Assembly (NCBI GenBank): GCA_944474755.1
Contig: OX104113.1
Location: 21,456,432-21,520,431 of the forward strand
Direction: 5' to 3'
DNA from: Limnoperna fortunei
Lineage: Eukaryota; Mollusca; Bivalvia; Mytilida; Modiolidae
Length of the DNA: 64,000 nt
The position numbers and the translations under genes are program-made. Shown piece by piece: positions 36,346 through 47,900 of this stretch. The notes beneath the pieces are model-generated. The model saw only the letters and a list, made by a program, of their open reading frames with translations, ran no database searches and was not told where the DNA came from. Numbering within the stretch: the stretch's first letter is position 1; each line of letters starts with the position of its first letter.

Positions 36346-37644
36346 AACAATTTGTTGAAAGAAGGGTTTGGGTATGTGAAGATAAAAGGAGTTGATTGCA
36401 CACACAAGGCAAAAAAAAACTAAAAACAAAAAACAAAAAAAACAAAACAAGATGCATAAAGTGTGCTAAAAATGACTGTTAAATTGTCTACAAAAATGGG
36501 AAAACATTTCTTGAACAATTGCATAATAGCACAAAATAGGTACAGTCTTCTGCAAATGACTAAGTTCCCAAATCTGTAATATTAGGAAAATATCCTTGAA
36601 CAACTCTATAACAGCAGGTGCACAACTTCAATTCATGTGCAACCTTTTACATTTATAAAAAAAAACAATTATCAAATCTTATTAAAATTAAATCTTTCAC
36701 TTGGTAACCCTAGATCAAATGGGAGCAAGAGAAGGATTTAATTTTTATTATATTTATTTAATCTTGTCTTTATTTTTTATCTCATTTCAATTTTATATCA
36801 AACTTATGACGAACTATAACAACCATTTTAAAATACTGTTTGTTTGAAACTGACCAGCAAATAATTCTTGCCTCTGGTTAACTTAAACTTAAAAAATCTT
36901 CTTCGTGGAAAGTACAAGTCTAATTGACTTGTTAGTATAAAGTACAAATATTTTTCCTGAAGTTCTTTACCAATATTCCTCAAGGTGGCCACCATGTGCA
37001 ATCCTTGTTCTAAAACTTGTTCACAATCTTCAAGTCTAATGATGTATTGTGATTTGGTACACATGATGTCTGAGGTTCTCTTAGAAGGTTCCAGATTACA
37101 CATTATTCAAGTGTAAATCATAGATGGTCATGTCATGATGGGCAAAACTTTTCAGATTGTTTGAAATTAAAACATTACAAGTAAAAACCATTTTGACCTA
37201 TTGTGACCAAGTGAAAGACTTAATATTAATAAGATTTGGCAATTGTTTATTTTTATAAATGTATTAGTGCACAAAATCAGATAAAAACTGATATCTCCCT
37301 ATTTTTCATTGGCTTTGTATATACAAGTTTCGTCTCTTGAAAGCCAGAAGAGATATTACATAACAATTTTTCATTTGGTTCTTTAAAGATGTATAAAATA
37401 GAATTATAAAAGAAAATTCAGGGTAAACAAAAAAAGAATGTGTTAAGAAATAGATAACAGCAGAGTTCAAATATCAAACAAACACTTGTCTATAAAACAC
37501 ATCATGACTGCTCATGATTGTATTATTAAAATATCTTATTTCTTCTGTAACATCAGTTAGGAAATACATTATCTGTATTATCCCCCCAGATTTATTATTT
37601 CTTTCAAGCTTGGTATTAAAATAATATATCACTACAGGTAATAT
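36346..37644. other. 3' flank of COMMD1
   Basis: Contains the COMMD1 3' UTR. AATAAA on the minus strand (plus-strand TTTATT at 37,591-37,596) lies about 50 nt past the stop. The A-rich tail of the SINE runs to about 36,450. No further gene is supported. Confidence 0.45.
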
Positions 37645-40600
37645 TTATTGACAATATTTATTTATTTCTGTCTCTATTTCTTTCATTTGTGTTAAAACAT
37701 CTGTAAGTTTAGCTTCATCCATCTCAAACCGTACAACTTCTAATTTCTGAAATGCAAAAGAAACCAATGTATAATCTATAAATAAACTACGATAACCACA
37801 AAACACATGTTTATTAAATAATATCCTACATGTATGTACATTTTTTTGCCCTGCTCTAGTTTTTTTTTATAAAAAAATTGATAAATACAAATTTAAGTTA
37901 ACTGCAGCACTATTTCTGTTTTTAGAAAAATTATACAATTAATCGGGAGAAACCATTTTGTTTAAATCTAATAAAAGATTATTTTCTTTAAATCTAATAA
38001 AAGATTATTTTTTTACATTCTTTTTTTTTATCCAATTAAAAAAATAAATGTAAAAAATGATTTTTTTTTCGTACAATGCACATACATTTTCTGCTGAACT
38101 AATCTGGAATTCCATTATAGCTGATGACTCATTCATTTGATCCATGTTTCTAGTCTGAGCTTTTAAATCTATTCTCCAAAGTACATTCTGTAATGTGTTA
38201 TTCCACTTTGTCTTTGCAATTATACTTTCATGAATTTTGTTTTTATTATTTTTCCAGAATTTTCTGAACACTTGTGCTTGGTCTTCTGTGATTGGGTGTT
38301 CTCTACGTTTAGTTTGGGATACCAGGAAAGCTTCCAACTGATTAAAATCCATGTCAGCTGACACCATATTCTGAAAGAAAAATACACTATCAGCAAACAA
38401 TGTGTTTTCCACAGGTATATTAATTACTCTGATAAATAGTACATTGACAGATTAAGTAACATCTATTTTCCAATTTGAAAGAAAACAAATATAGGTCTAA
38501 AATTGTTTTAATCTATTGAGCTGCAGTGTTTACATTAAATGTCAAAAAAATAAAAAACATTTTTTTATATAGCAAACTGCATTTTTTTATATCATCCGTA
38601 CACCCAAAGCATTGGGTAACAATAAAAGCCTCTATCCTGCTGAAACAAGTCCAAAATGTTTTTAACATCATATTTACAGACAGTAAAAAGAGAAACTGAA
38701 ATTAAATACAGAGAGTCTAAGACTTTGTTCATGCTTGCATATCCATAAATCAAATCCCTTAAAGGAATATGGAAAGAGAAAAGGTTAAATTATTAACACT
38801 CAAATTTCGAGATCACCTTTCTAATTTAAACAAAAGTTTAGTTAACAAGAATTTTAACAACCTTCCCTCAGGTAATAGGTGGATGAAATCCACCAACCAA
38901 TGGATCGGAGAGCTAGGATTTAATTATACAACTTATAACACAACTAATTCTAAAAAATATATTAGTAATTTAAAACAAAGAATTTATAATCAAGGTTTAC
39001 GAATTTGAAGTAGTACTTTGACAGAAAGCAATAAATTATCATTCTTTAACAAAATATGTCAATTTAATCAAAGACCTCCATATGTGAATATCTGATAGAT
39101 CTACTATTTGTAAATATAGATTAAGTGCACTGTCTAGCAATAGAAAGAGGGAGGTATAATAATATCCCCCAAAATGAAAGAATTTGTTTAAAATGTAATA
39201 TGTCACAAAATCGAAGATGAAATGCACTTTTTCATCCATTGCCCTGTCTACAATATGTATAGACAAGAACTAACTCAAAAGGTCAAACATATTCATAAAG
39301 ATTTCAATTCTATACCTGAAGACAAAATGTCTTTTCTATTAAACAACAACTCTTTAGTAATAATTACAGCAGTTATTGAATATATCAAAAAATGTCAGGA
39401 GTTAAATTAACCAAAAAATTAAATAATTGTAATTCCAAATGAATACACTTTTCTCTATGTCACTGCCGCTCCAAGTATATAGTTCTTTGTTATAATTCAA
39501 ACATTATTTTCAAAACTGCAGCTTGGTGCAATTTTATATTTATTTACCAAGTATGATGAATGGGTGTCGAATTGTATCAAGACCCAGTTTCTGTTGTTGT
39601 ATTAATTACATTTTATGTGTTATAACCATTTATTGTAAATGTGTTGAACAAACAAATAAATAAATATGGCAATTCACTGGAATTTCAGCAATTTCCCTTA
39701 AAGCAAGCAATTTAAACAGTTAATCCAAGGCTAAATTACTGTTAAAATATCTTGTATTTATTGAGCTAAACAAATGGGCCCTCAATAATAAATTACAGGC
39801 TTAAAATTACCGCCAGTTAAAGCGACACATTTTCATCACAGAAATTTGAGTGTACTACCATACTATAGTCTCTAAAAGCAAAATGCTTGAACAGTGATTC
39901 ATGACATATTGATGTCATTGTTGACTGCACAGAGTATTGGCCCCTACGGGGGCGTCTTGTTACCACAGGCCACCTTACATGATATGACAATAAATATTTA
40001 ATATCAGTATTTGTGGTTTTATTTAATTATATCTAGGTGAGTCAATGTTCAGTTGTGTACCACAGGACAGCTAATTATACCACAGGCCATCGTTTAAAGC
40101 CATAGAAACTCTTTTATAATGTTTATAATATTCATTTTAAAAGCTTTTTCCAACTATATTTTGCTATATATAGAAAACAAACATACAATGGTTTGAATTG
40201 CGAAAAGAAGACATAATAAATTTACTACAGGCCAAAGTTTTAAATAAGTATCTTACTTCCTTTCATACACAACTTATACTTTATTTCTTCAAAATACACG
40301 ATTTATATCTGTTCCTAACACTTTTGGCTTCATTACGTTAAAACATATGAATAAATTTAACTATATATGTATAATAGAAAGTGTTGCCTGTGGTATGCTA
40401 ATATGGCCTGTGGTTGATGCCCGTGGTCTGTTGTTGGTAGCTTTGGAATAACATAAATCGTTTTATATGCTTCAGACACACTTTATTTCAATAAAAAAAT
40501 ATATCTTACAATGTCATATTATGTTATAAAAAGGCGGCCTGTGGTAGGCCTGCATTGGCCTGTGGTAGGCATGCTGTAGCCTTTGGTAAAAAGACACTCT

Positions 40601-41235
40601 GCAGCCCCTACCCCCATTAAGTTTTAGTGTTTTCTTGGTATAGTAGGACCTCACGGTATGGATCTATTCATTGTATCGATCTATTTATTAATCCACTTAT
40701 TTTCGTCAACCATGAACAACATAAATACACAAACTTTTCTTAGTTTCCTTCTTTTTTTATATCCACTGATATTAATAGTCTCTCTATCTCGCCAATTCTG
40801 ATTGTTATCATATTTTATCATGTTTTTAAAATTCGATTTTTTTCGGCCATGTTAAAATTAAGTAGATCGATACAACGGGGTTCCTATATACATGTATACT
40901 CATATGTAGTTTTTTATGTGTTTTTTGCCCATGATTGGATGTTTGTCATCAAAAAGAGTGTTTGACCTTTTCACAGTTCGAAAATTTCTGCACGAAAAAC
41001 TCAAAAGAGGGTATCTGTGAATTAAAGGGGGCGTTTCACCATGGCATCACTCATTGAGGAATCTGACCTTTATTAACGCTGTACATTTTGTAATTAGTGC
41101 ACTGGATTCTTCTGTTGGCATATCAGGATAGATCTGAGAAAGTAGAAATTCATCCGACAAGTCATTTTCTCCAAAGTAGGTCCTTCTAGCAATTCCATTT
41201 AGAAGAGCTAAAAATTTCTTTGAATCATCACTCAT
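37645..41235 (-). CDS. COMMD1: COMM domain-containing protein 1 (complete, 3 exons)
   Basis: COMMD1 is a subunit of the Commander/CCC complex that supports endosomal recycling of membrane proteins and copper homeostasis, and it promotes ubiquitination of NF-kappaB RelA. Exons in coding order: 41068-41235, 38086-38370, 37645-37746, all GT-AG and phase 0, total 184 aa (human 190). The N-terminal helical domain covers residues 1-110; SADMDFNQLEAFL (60-72) is almost the mammalian sequence. The COMM domain covers about 115-184, with the conserved W121-R122 pair and the last exon EVVRFEMDEAKLTDVLTQMK. The start is the only ATG at the exon 1 head. It lies head to head with INTS7, whose ATG is 246 bp away, and upstream of EIF4A3 in the same direction. 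Intron 1 (2.7 kb) carries a dead LINE and a palindromic motif cluster. Confidence 0.95.
38590..39660 (+). pseudogene. Non-LTR retrotransposon (LINE) 3' fragment, broken
   Basis: Plus-strand remnant inside COMMD1 intron 1. A 79-codon frame (38,769-39,008) carries a typical LINE C-terminal stretch (NRWMKSTNQWIGELG). After frame changes, ICLKCNM (39,181-39,201) and [14 protein letters not shown] (about 39,210-39,252) supply the CX2C ... HX4C zinc knuckle found after many LINE reverse transcriptases. The frame ends at 39,410. The 3' UTR ends near GTTATAACCATTTATTGTAA and an AAAT-rich tail (39,618-39,665). A close relative lies at 41,597-42,048. Stops between blocks show it is inactive; the catalytic part is absent. 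Confidence 0.75.
39925..40610. repeat. Palindromic cluster of the motif TACCACAGGCCA
   Basis: Plus orientation occurs at 39,961, 40,058 (variant), 40,078 and 40,223 (variant); inverted orientation (TGGCCTGTGGTA) at 40,384, 40,404, 40,535, 40,556 and 40,577 (variants included). All forward copies lie left and all reverse copies right of a centre near 40,280, so the block is an inverted repeat made of spaced short motifs. The edges are roughly inverted too (GTCTTGTTACCACAGGC near 39,955 and its complement near 40,590). Probably a foldback-type element. Confidence 0.65.
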
Positions 41236-41481
41236 TTTTCATTCTTTAATGTAGATCACCGAAAGATTCCGAAATTGAAGAAAAATCAGCCTAATACCTA
41301 CGAACAGTAACCAATAAATACGTGTGAAGTTATATTGTGGAATATTAATAACGCTAGCGTTAATTACAATATTTCGCCTATATATAATTTAACTAAAGTA
41401 AAATTAACAGTATCAACTATCAAAATTTTTTGTATATATGAAGTTGTTAAAGTTCGCTGGTTCCTGTTATATTGAGCAACA
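41236..41481. promoter_or_regulatory. Divergent promoter shared by COMMD1 and INTS7
   Basis: Only 246 bp separate the two start codons, which point away from each other, so transcription of both genes must start here or within short 5' UTRs. The sequence is AT-rich rather than a CpG island. An inverted TTAATAACGCTAGCGTTAA palindrome lies near 41,346-41,364. No TATA box is assigned. Confidence 0.7.
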
Positions 41482-41868
41482 ATGGCGGCGCCCATGCAAA
41501 CCGTACTTTCTCAAGAGTCTATATCTTCTGACCAGGAGCAAGATGCAAATTTAGCATTCTCTGAGTTAGACAAAGGTACTTCTAATCCTTAGGATCCAAG
41601 ATATCTTATTGGTAGTAAAGATCAGCAGTGCCCTCACCTATGCATCCCAAATTGAAGATGAAATGCACTTTTTTATTCACTGTCCTTCTTATAGAACTTA
41701 TAGAACAGAACTGATTCAAAAGGTCAATAGTACCTTGAAAAACTTTAAAGTTTTAAATGAAAATAATATAATTAATATTCTAAATAGCAACTCTAAAATA
41801 ATACTGAAAGCAGTAATTGACTATATAAATAAATGTCAGGAATCTAGTTAATCCACCATACAATCATC

Positions 41869-41914
<46 letters not shown>

Positions 41915-44900
41915 TATTATTACATGTATTACAAATTGTAACTAATGCCTGCGAATGCTTGACACTGTCGCCCCAAGTTTACACATATATCTGGTTATAG
42001 TCAGTAGTCTATGAGTTTATTGTAATATTAGTTTAATATTCATATATATCTATGTACCGGTCATACTAAACGCAGAGAACTGCAGAGAACTGCAGAGAAG
42101 TGCAGAGAAGTAATAAAAAAATGATTTATTCGATTAAATAAAGGTTTATTATATATATATATGTTATATAGTGTAGAAATGAACATAAATAAGACCATTT
42201 TTTTTACATAATATATCATTTAGTGGCCAATTTCGAGCAGTTTGACGATGTCTACATAGGATGTAATGGCCTACAATGGAGAGAAGTACAAGAGAAACAT
42301 AGATAATGGTTTATTTTCATAAATAAATATATATATATAAAGTTAGTGTATACAAAATTTAATATTTTTAACCTTTAATGAACTTTGAATTTATAATATT
42401 TCATATAATAATGATAATAATTGTTCCCAATGTTCGATGTAAATTCAATATGGCGACTAAAAAACTGAGCTGTAAAATCCGGGTGGTGTTGGGGTGGATC
42501 GGTTTCAAGTACGGTGCGTAATTAAAGGTGTCATAAATGTATTCCGTTATACATAGAAACAAGTGTGGACACAGAAAAACGTCTCGCCTGCATTCCGCAT
42601 CAGTAACGAAAATAAATTTCGTCATAAGCATTATTTAAATAGCATTAAATATCAGCAGCGGCCTGTATACAATATATTGTCACCATACCCTGCATAGTTA
42701 CAGTCATGTACTAGTCATCAGCAACCTATACACCAAATATTGTCATCCTACCATGCGTAGTTACAGAGGAACTGTCGTAACCCAAAAACTTTAACGTAGT
42801 CACTGGACCGTGAAATTGAGGTCAAGGTCAGGTGACAGGTGACTGACTGGCAAGTACTCATCATAAGCTACCTCGGTACCAAATTTGATGGTTTCGTATT
42901 CTTCTTTCAGCATCTTGTTAATCTCGGTGCGTTTTATCTCGTAGTCCTTAAATTCTATGAATCTGGGTTTGTATCGAGGAAACAAACTTCCAATGACGAC
43001 TTCATGGACTCCGTGATCAGTTACAAGAGCTGTTACAAAATTTCGTATTCTGTGGAAAACTTGTTCTGCACTGGTGGATTTAGTAATGTCGTTGCCGCCA
43101 ATCTGAATAAAAACTCTAGTTGGTCTGTACAACAATAGTTGAAGGAGTTCGTCGCTGTCTGCCAAATCTCTTACAGTGGCACCCCCTAATCCAGCAACAT
43201 GTAGGTCTATTTGGTCAAAGTTTAAAAGGTAATGATCCTGAAGTCGTCTTATAAAGCTATGGCCAATAATAGCAAGAGTCTTTGTTTCGTGTACAGAAAT
43301 TGACAAATATGAAAGAAACTGATTAACAATTGACTATTTAAATACATGTTAAGCTTTGAACAGTAGTGAACTCAATACAGGGAAGATTTCTTTTATCTTG
43401 TAATTATTAAACAATTTTTGTTTAATCAGGGAAAGTGGTGTTAATTGGATTGTGATGTCTTACTTAAATAATCAAGCGCGTGTCAACAACAATCTATTTA
43501 ACATCAATTACTAGACTCTAATTAGTGTAATATCACTGTAATATCAAGGTGGATCAATCGACCGTTGCATTTATTGAAAACATCGTGTCAAGATATTTGA
43601 GCAGAACTCGGCATAATTTAATTTTCCCAAAATTACAGTTTAGCTTGGGCAGTTCAATTTTAAAAACAAAAACAATTAAATTTTAAGTCAAATATATGTT
43701 ATAATTTGTAATTTTAGTTTATTGTGTTTAGCCTGCAAGACAGGAGAATCACAGACAATACTGAATGTTTAACTACTTAAACTGAATACTCACATATCAG
43801 TCATAAATTTTGGGGTCACTTAAAAATATATATAATAAATTACGAAAACACAAAAATTTTCAAATAAAATGGGGGGTCACAATAATTTAGTTTAAAGAAT
43901 TAATGGGCCCACCTCCACTAAGACCATAGTAAAGTACTCTCGACCAATGAAATTGTCCCATTTTTGTATGTCTTATTCATGAAGACCGTGGCATATTATC
44001 TTTTGTTCAAAATTAGTCTGTTTAAAACATAAACTTGCCCGAGGCTCATTAAATATGTGTTAAAATTGTGAGCTGAAATTCAACAAATAAAGAATGCAGA
44101 CATATTTTGGACAAAGATAATTCTTTAAGTAGGTAATACCCCATATTATAAAGGCCATGAAAGTCCGGAGATCTTCATGAATAGGGCACACAAAATGGGA
44201 CAATTTCATTTTCGAATTCTTCCGAAAAAAAAAACAACAACAAAGCAAAATTAATTTTTTTACAAAATATACGACGGATTTGCATGAAATTGAAATAGCA
44301 GATCCTAAAATAGTACTAAATCACCATCGGAAATGATCCCTATAATTGTTTACTTGTAAGGTTTTCAAAAAATTGTGGACGGACGGACAGACAAACAAAA
44401 TGAAAACTATAAGGTAGGGCCAAAATTAACTTTCAAGTGGCATTATCTTTTTCCCTTATAGCAAATATAAAAATAAAGTCTCCCTCAAAATTGAAGTTTA
44501 GAATCATAATAGATTTTTTTAAATTGTATGCATAAGAATGAACATTTTATGTAATTTAAAAGGAAAACGAAGCACTTTTTTAAGCTTGGTTGCATGGACA
44601 ATGGATTATCTTACCCTCCGCATCTTCTCTGTAGAAGGTTCATCTTGTTTGTGGTAAATTTAACCTATTGTATTAGTAGTTGCACTAAAAAATGACAAAA
44701 TTTAATCACCTATTATTTGGTATCATGATTGCTATAATCTCTTGAGCACTTTACAATGGTCTTAATTTGTAAGAATATGATAATCCCTGTCTTCATGATA
44801 AGTACTCGCTTCGCTCGTACTTAATCATGAAGACAGGGATTATCATATTCTTACATATACATAGTTCATAGCCTTGACGTGGCATGGGGGCTCTTCCATT

Positions 44901-47900
44901 ATACATTGTATATTTTATTCATTGTACATGTATATAATGTTGTCCAATATGAACTGTCAATCCGGAATTTAACCGGTAATCGTGGTGTAATTATATGCAC
45001 ATTTGTTTACACAATGTACGAGAATGTACACTTGGTTTACTTACTATGAAATCACTCTTTATTATGGTCTTAATAACAATTTTTTCACAGAAAAGTGTTC
45101 TTTGTGATAAAATTGTTCCAAATCATACTTATTACATAATAAATTTCATGTGTGATACATTATACAGTTACTTCTCTCTACTGCCAGCCATTATAACCTA
45201 TGTAAACATCGTCGAACTGCTCGAAATTGTCCATTCACAGACGAATTATATAGAAATAAGGTTGTATTTTTGTCAATTTTGATAAATTTATACAAAATAT
45301 AACAAATATATATATAATAAACCTTTATTTAATCGAATAAATCATTTTTTTTATTACTTCTCTGCACTTCTCTGCAGTTCTCTGCAGTTCTCTGCGTTTA
45401 GTAGGACCCTCTATGTACTATATGTATTGTTTGTGTTATAACCATTTACTGTAAATGTGTTACAACAAATAAATATTTCGTATTTCGTATTTCATTTTAT
45501 TAACAATCAAAGAAACAAATTAGTAAGTGATTTTATAATTAATTGAAGCCATTTTTAATCATGAAACATAATTTCATATACAACAATTGTTGTTATAATG
45601 TAGGGCAAACGGACTCGTATCCAGGGTGTATGGACTCGGGGCGAATATGTAACTAGGGCGAACTGACCCGATACCACAGAAATTTGTAATTTATATAAAG
45701 TCACTGTCTTAGTTAGAAAGTTATCTGTAAAAATGAAACACTGCTCAAAAGTAAAACAATAAATATGATCATTTGCATATTTTCAACATATTGTTGCTTT
45801 ATTCAAGAATTAATGAATTCCCTTACTGTACTGGACAAACTGGTTCTGTACATATTTAAAGTAGGGGGCCTTGGTGGCTGAGTGGTTAAAGTAGTGTGTC
45901 TACTATAGATCACATGGTCTGTCAACACTGAGATTGCAGGTATGAGTCTCATTACGGTCAGGGTGTACTTTACTCCTTATCTAATTGACAAGGATTGCCT
46001 GTTTTCCGACCAAAAGTTGGTGGATTTTCTCTCTGGGTACTCAGGCTTCCTCCTGCTATAAAAACTGAACTCGATGATATAACTGAAAAATTGCTGAAAG
46101 TTGCATTAAACATTATACAAACAAACAAACCAACATATTACAAGTAATGTAGACAGAGTTTCAGTAAAAACTATTTATTACTGAAAAATAAACTTTCTTT
46201 TAAGGTACAGCTCAATTTGTTTAAGTTTATGGTCAAAGTATTTTTATTATACCCCTGCAAACTTGTTTGGGGGTATATAGGAATCACACTTTCTGTTTGT
46301 CCGTCTGTCCACATCCCTTGTAAGCGCTTCTCCTCCTAAACCGCTTCACAGATTTTTATGAAACTTTACATGAAGGAAGTACATCATATGTTAATGTGCA
46401 TGAAGAATTTTTGTCTCTGTAGGATATTATTCAGGGGAGATAATTGGACTTGAAAGCGAAGCGGGGGTATAGCTTTGTGAGCGTGCTCACAGTCCACACT
46501 TGTTAAGTTGTTTTGATTTTGTTTAGCATGACCATGTATTATGTAAACAATTGTATGTCCAGTGACACATGCACAAAAAATCAATATAAGAATGAATTAA
46601 AAAACAATTTTAGTATATGTAACAATTGAAAGCCCAGTATAACACTGATAATACAGCTACATTTCGACAAAAAATAGCAGTCATTGATATGGCATATTCC
46701 AGATTGATCAAACTTTTAAAGACATTGTCTTCCAGCTTAGCTACAATATTCAAAGACATACCCTGTAAATGTTTAAAAAAATAAGTTGAGGAATTAACTG
46801 TCTGAACATGTAATTATTAAGAACACAATTAGTCCATGGAAGGTTAAAATAAATAATTTTGTCAATACTAATACCTAACGTTGAACATACATAACATGCA
46901 TGTATCCCCTGATGCACTAACACAAGTACATAACATCATTTGTTGATGCATCATTGACCTCCATGTGCAGAATTCTCACTACTGCAAGTAGGAAATCTTT
47001 ATTAGTTTGGCCTCTTGGTATATGGTCTAGTTAAAAATAGGTCAGTCTAGTCAACTCTTAGTCAGCTTGCGACAAAAAAGAAACAGTAAACACACATGGG
47101 CTAATTTTAATTAGATTGCCTACAGAAAGTACCCATGTTTTCTCTAGGTACACGGGCTTCCTCTCCCAAAAACAACTGGATGCCACAGTATTGCCAAAAG
47201 TTGCATAAAACACCATTAGAACAAACAATAAATCATTACACAGGTGATCTGCTTCAACTTAATGTTTTACATGTGGTACCAGTAGTGTGTTGCTTAGTAG
47301 CAATCACAAAACCATATCTTACATGTATGTTCTTATTCTGATTTTAAAAATCTTTTTTGGTAAAGTTATTTACAAATGCTTTTTGTGGTTTACAGGTCTA
47401 AGATCACCCAAGATAGGAATACAATGTGAATCGATTGTCAGATTTCCAAGTTTATTTGAAAGATATCCATTTCCAATTCTGATAAACACAGCATTTCTAA
47501 GACTAGCTGACATATTCAGGAATGGGTAATTATAAATGATATATTTTTGAGATTGTATATACAATTTGCACTGAACAATTGTAACATGATTAATTATATA
47601 CATAACAAAACAATTACTTAAAGGTTTTGGAAACAGTCTACTGGTGTGTCTATTCAAAATTATATCAATTTTTACTTGTGATAAAAATGAATAAATATTA
47701 ATATAATCTGGTGAGATTTCTCAGTCTCACTGGGTGACTGTGAGATAGCTTATTATGATGTCATTGACAGTTACATACATATTTACACATGGCTACGATA
47801 TTTAAATACGGCAAATGCCTACAAAATCTGGAAGTCTAGTGAGAAATTATCAAATCACTTGTGGAAAGTCGATTAAAGAAATTATCAAACCCAATCCCTT

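Larger units (their letters stand above)
42058..45409. mobile_element. 3.35-kb TIR element, about 100-bp inverted ends, 9-bp target duplication (Mutator-like architecture)
   Basis: TCTATGTAC lies directly outside both ends (42,049-42,057 and 45,410-45,418). The ends begin CGGTCATACTAAACGC and, in reverse, GGGTCCTACTAAACGC, and stay inverted for about 100 bp with few differences. They include three tandem GCAGAGAA-type repeats and a TGATTTATTCGATTAAATAA block. Long TIRs with a 9-bp duplication are typical of Mutator-like elements; hAT (8 bp) and Merlin (8-9 bp) are alternatives. No transposase frame is visible. Inside are an SGNH-hydrolase frame (minus, 42,800-43,306) and a perfect hairpin (44,769-44,854). 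The high TIR identity suggests fairly recent insertion. It sits in a dead LINE in INTS7 intron 1. Confidence 0.8.

Noticed and set aside
44995..45282. 95-aa plus-strand gene in the TIR element
   Set aside because: A hydrophobic frame of low complexity in AT-rich DNA with no family resemblance; too weak to call.
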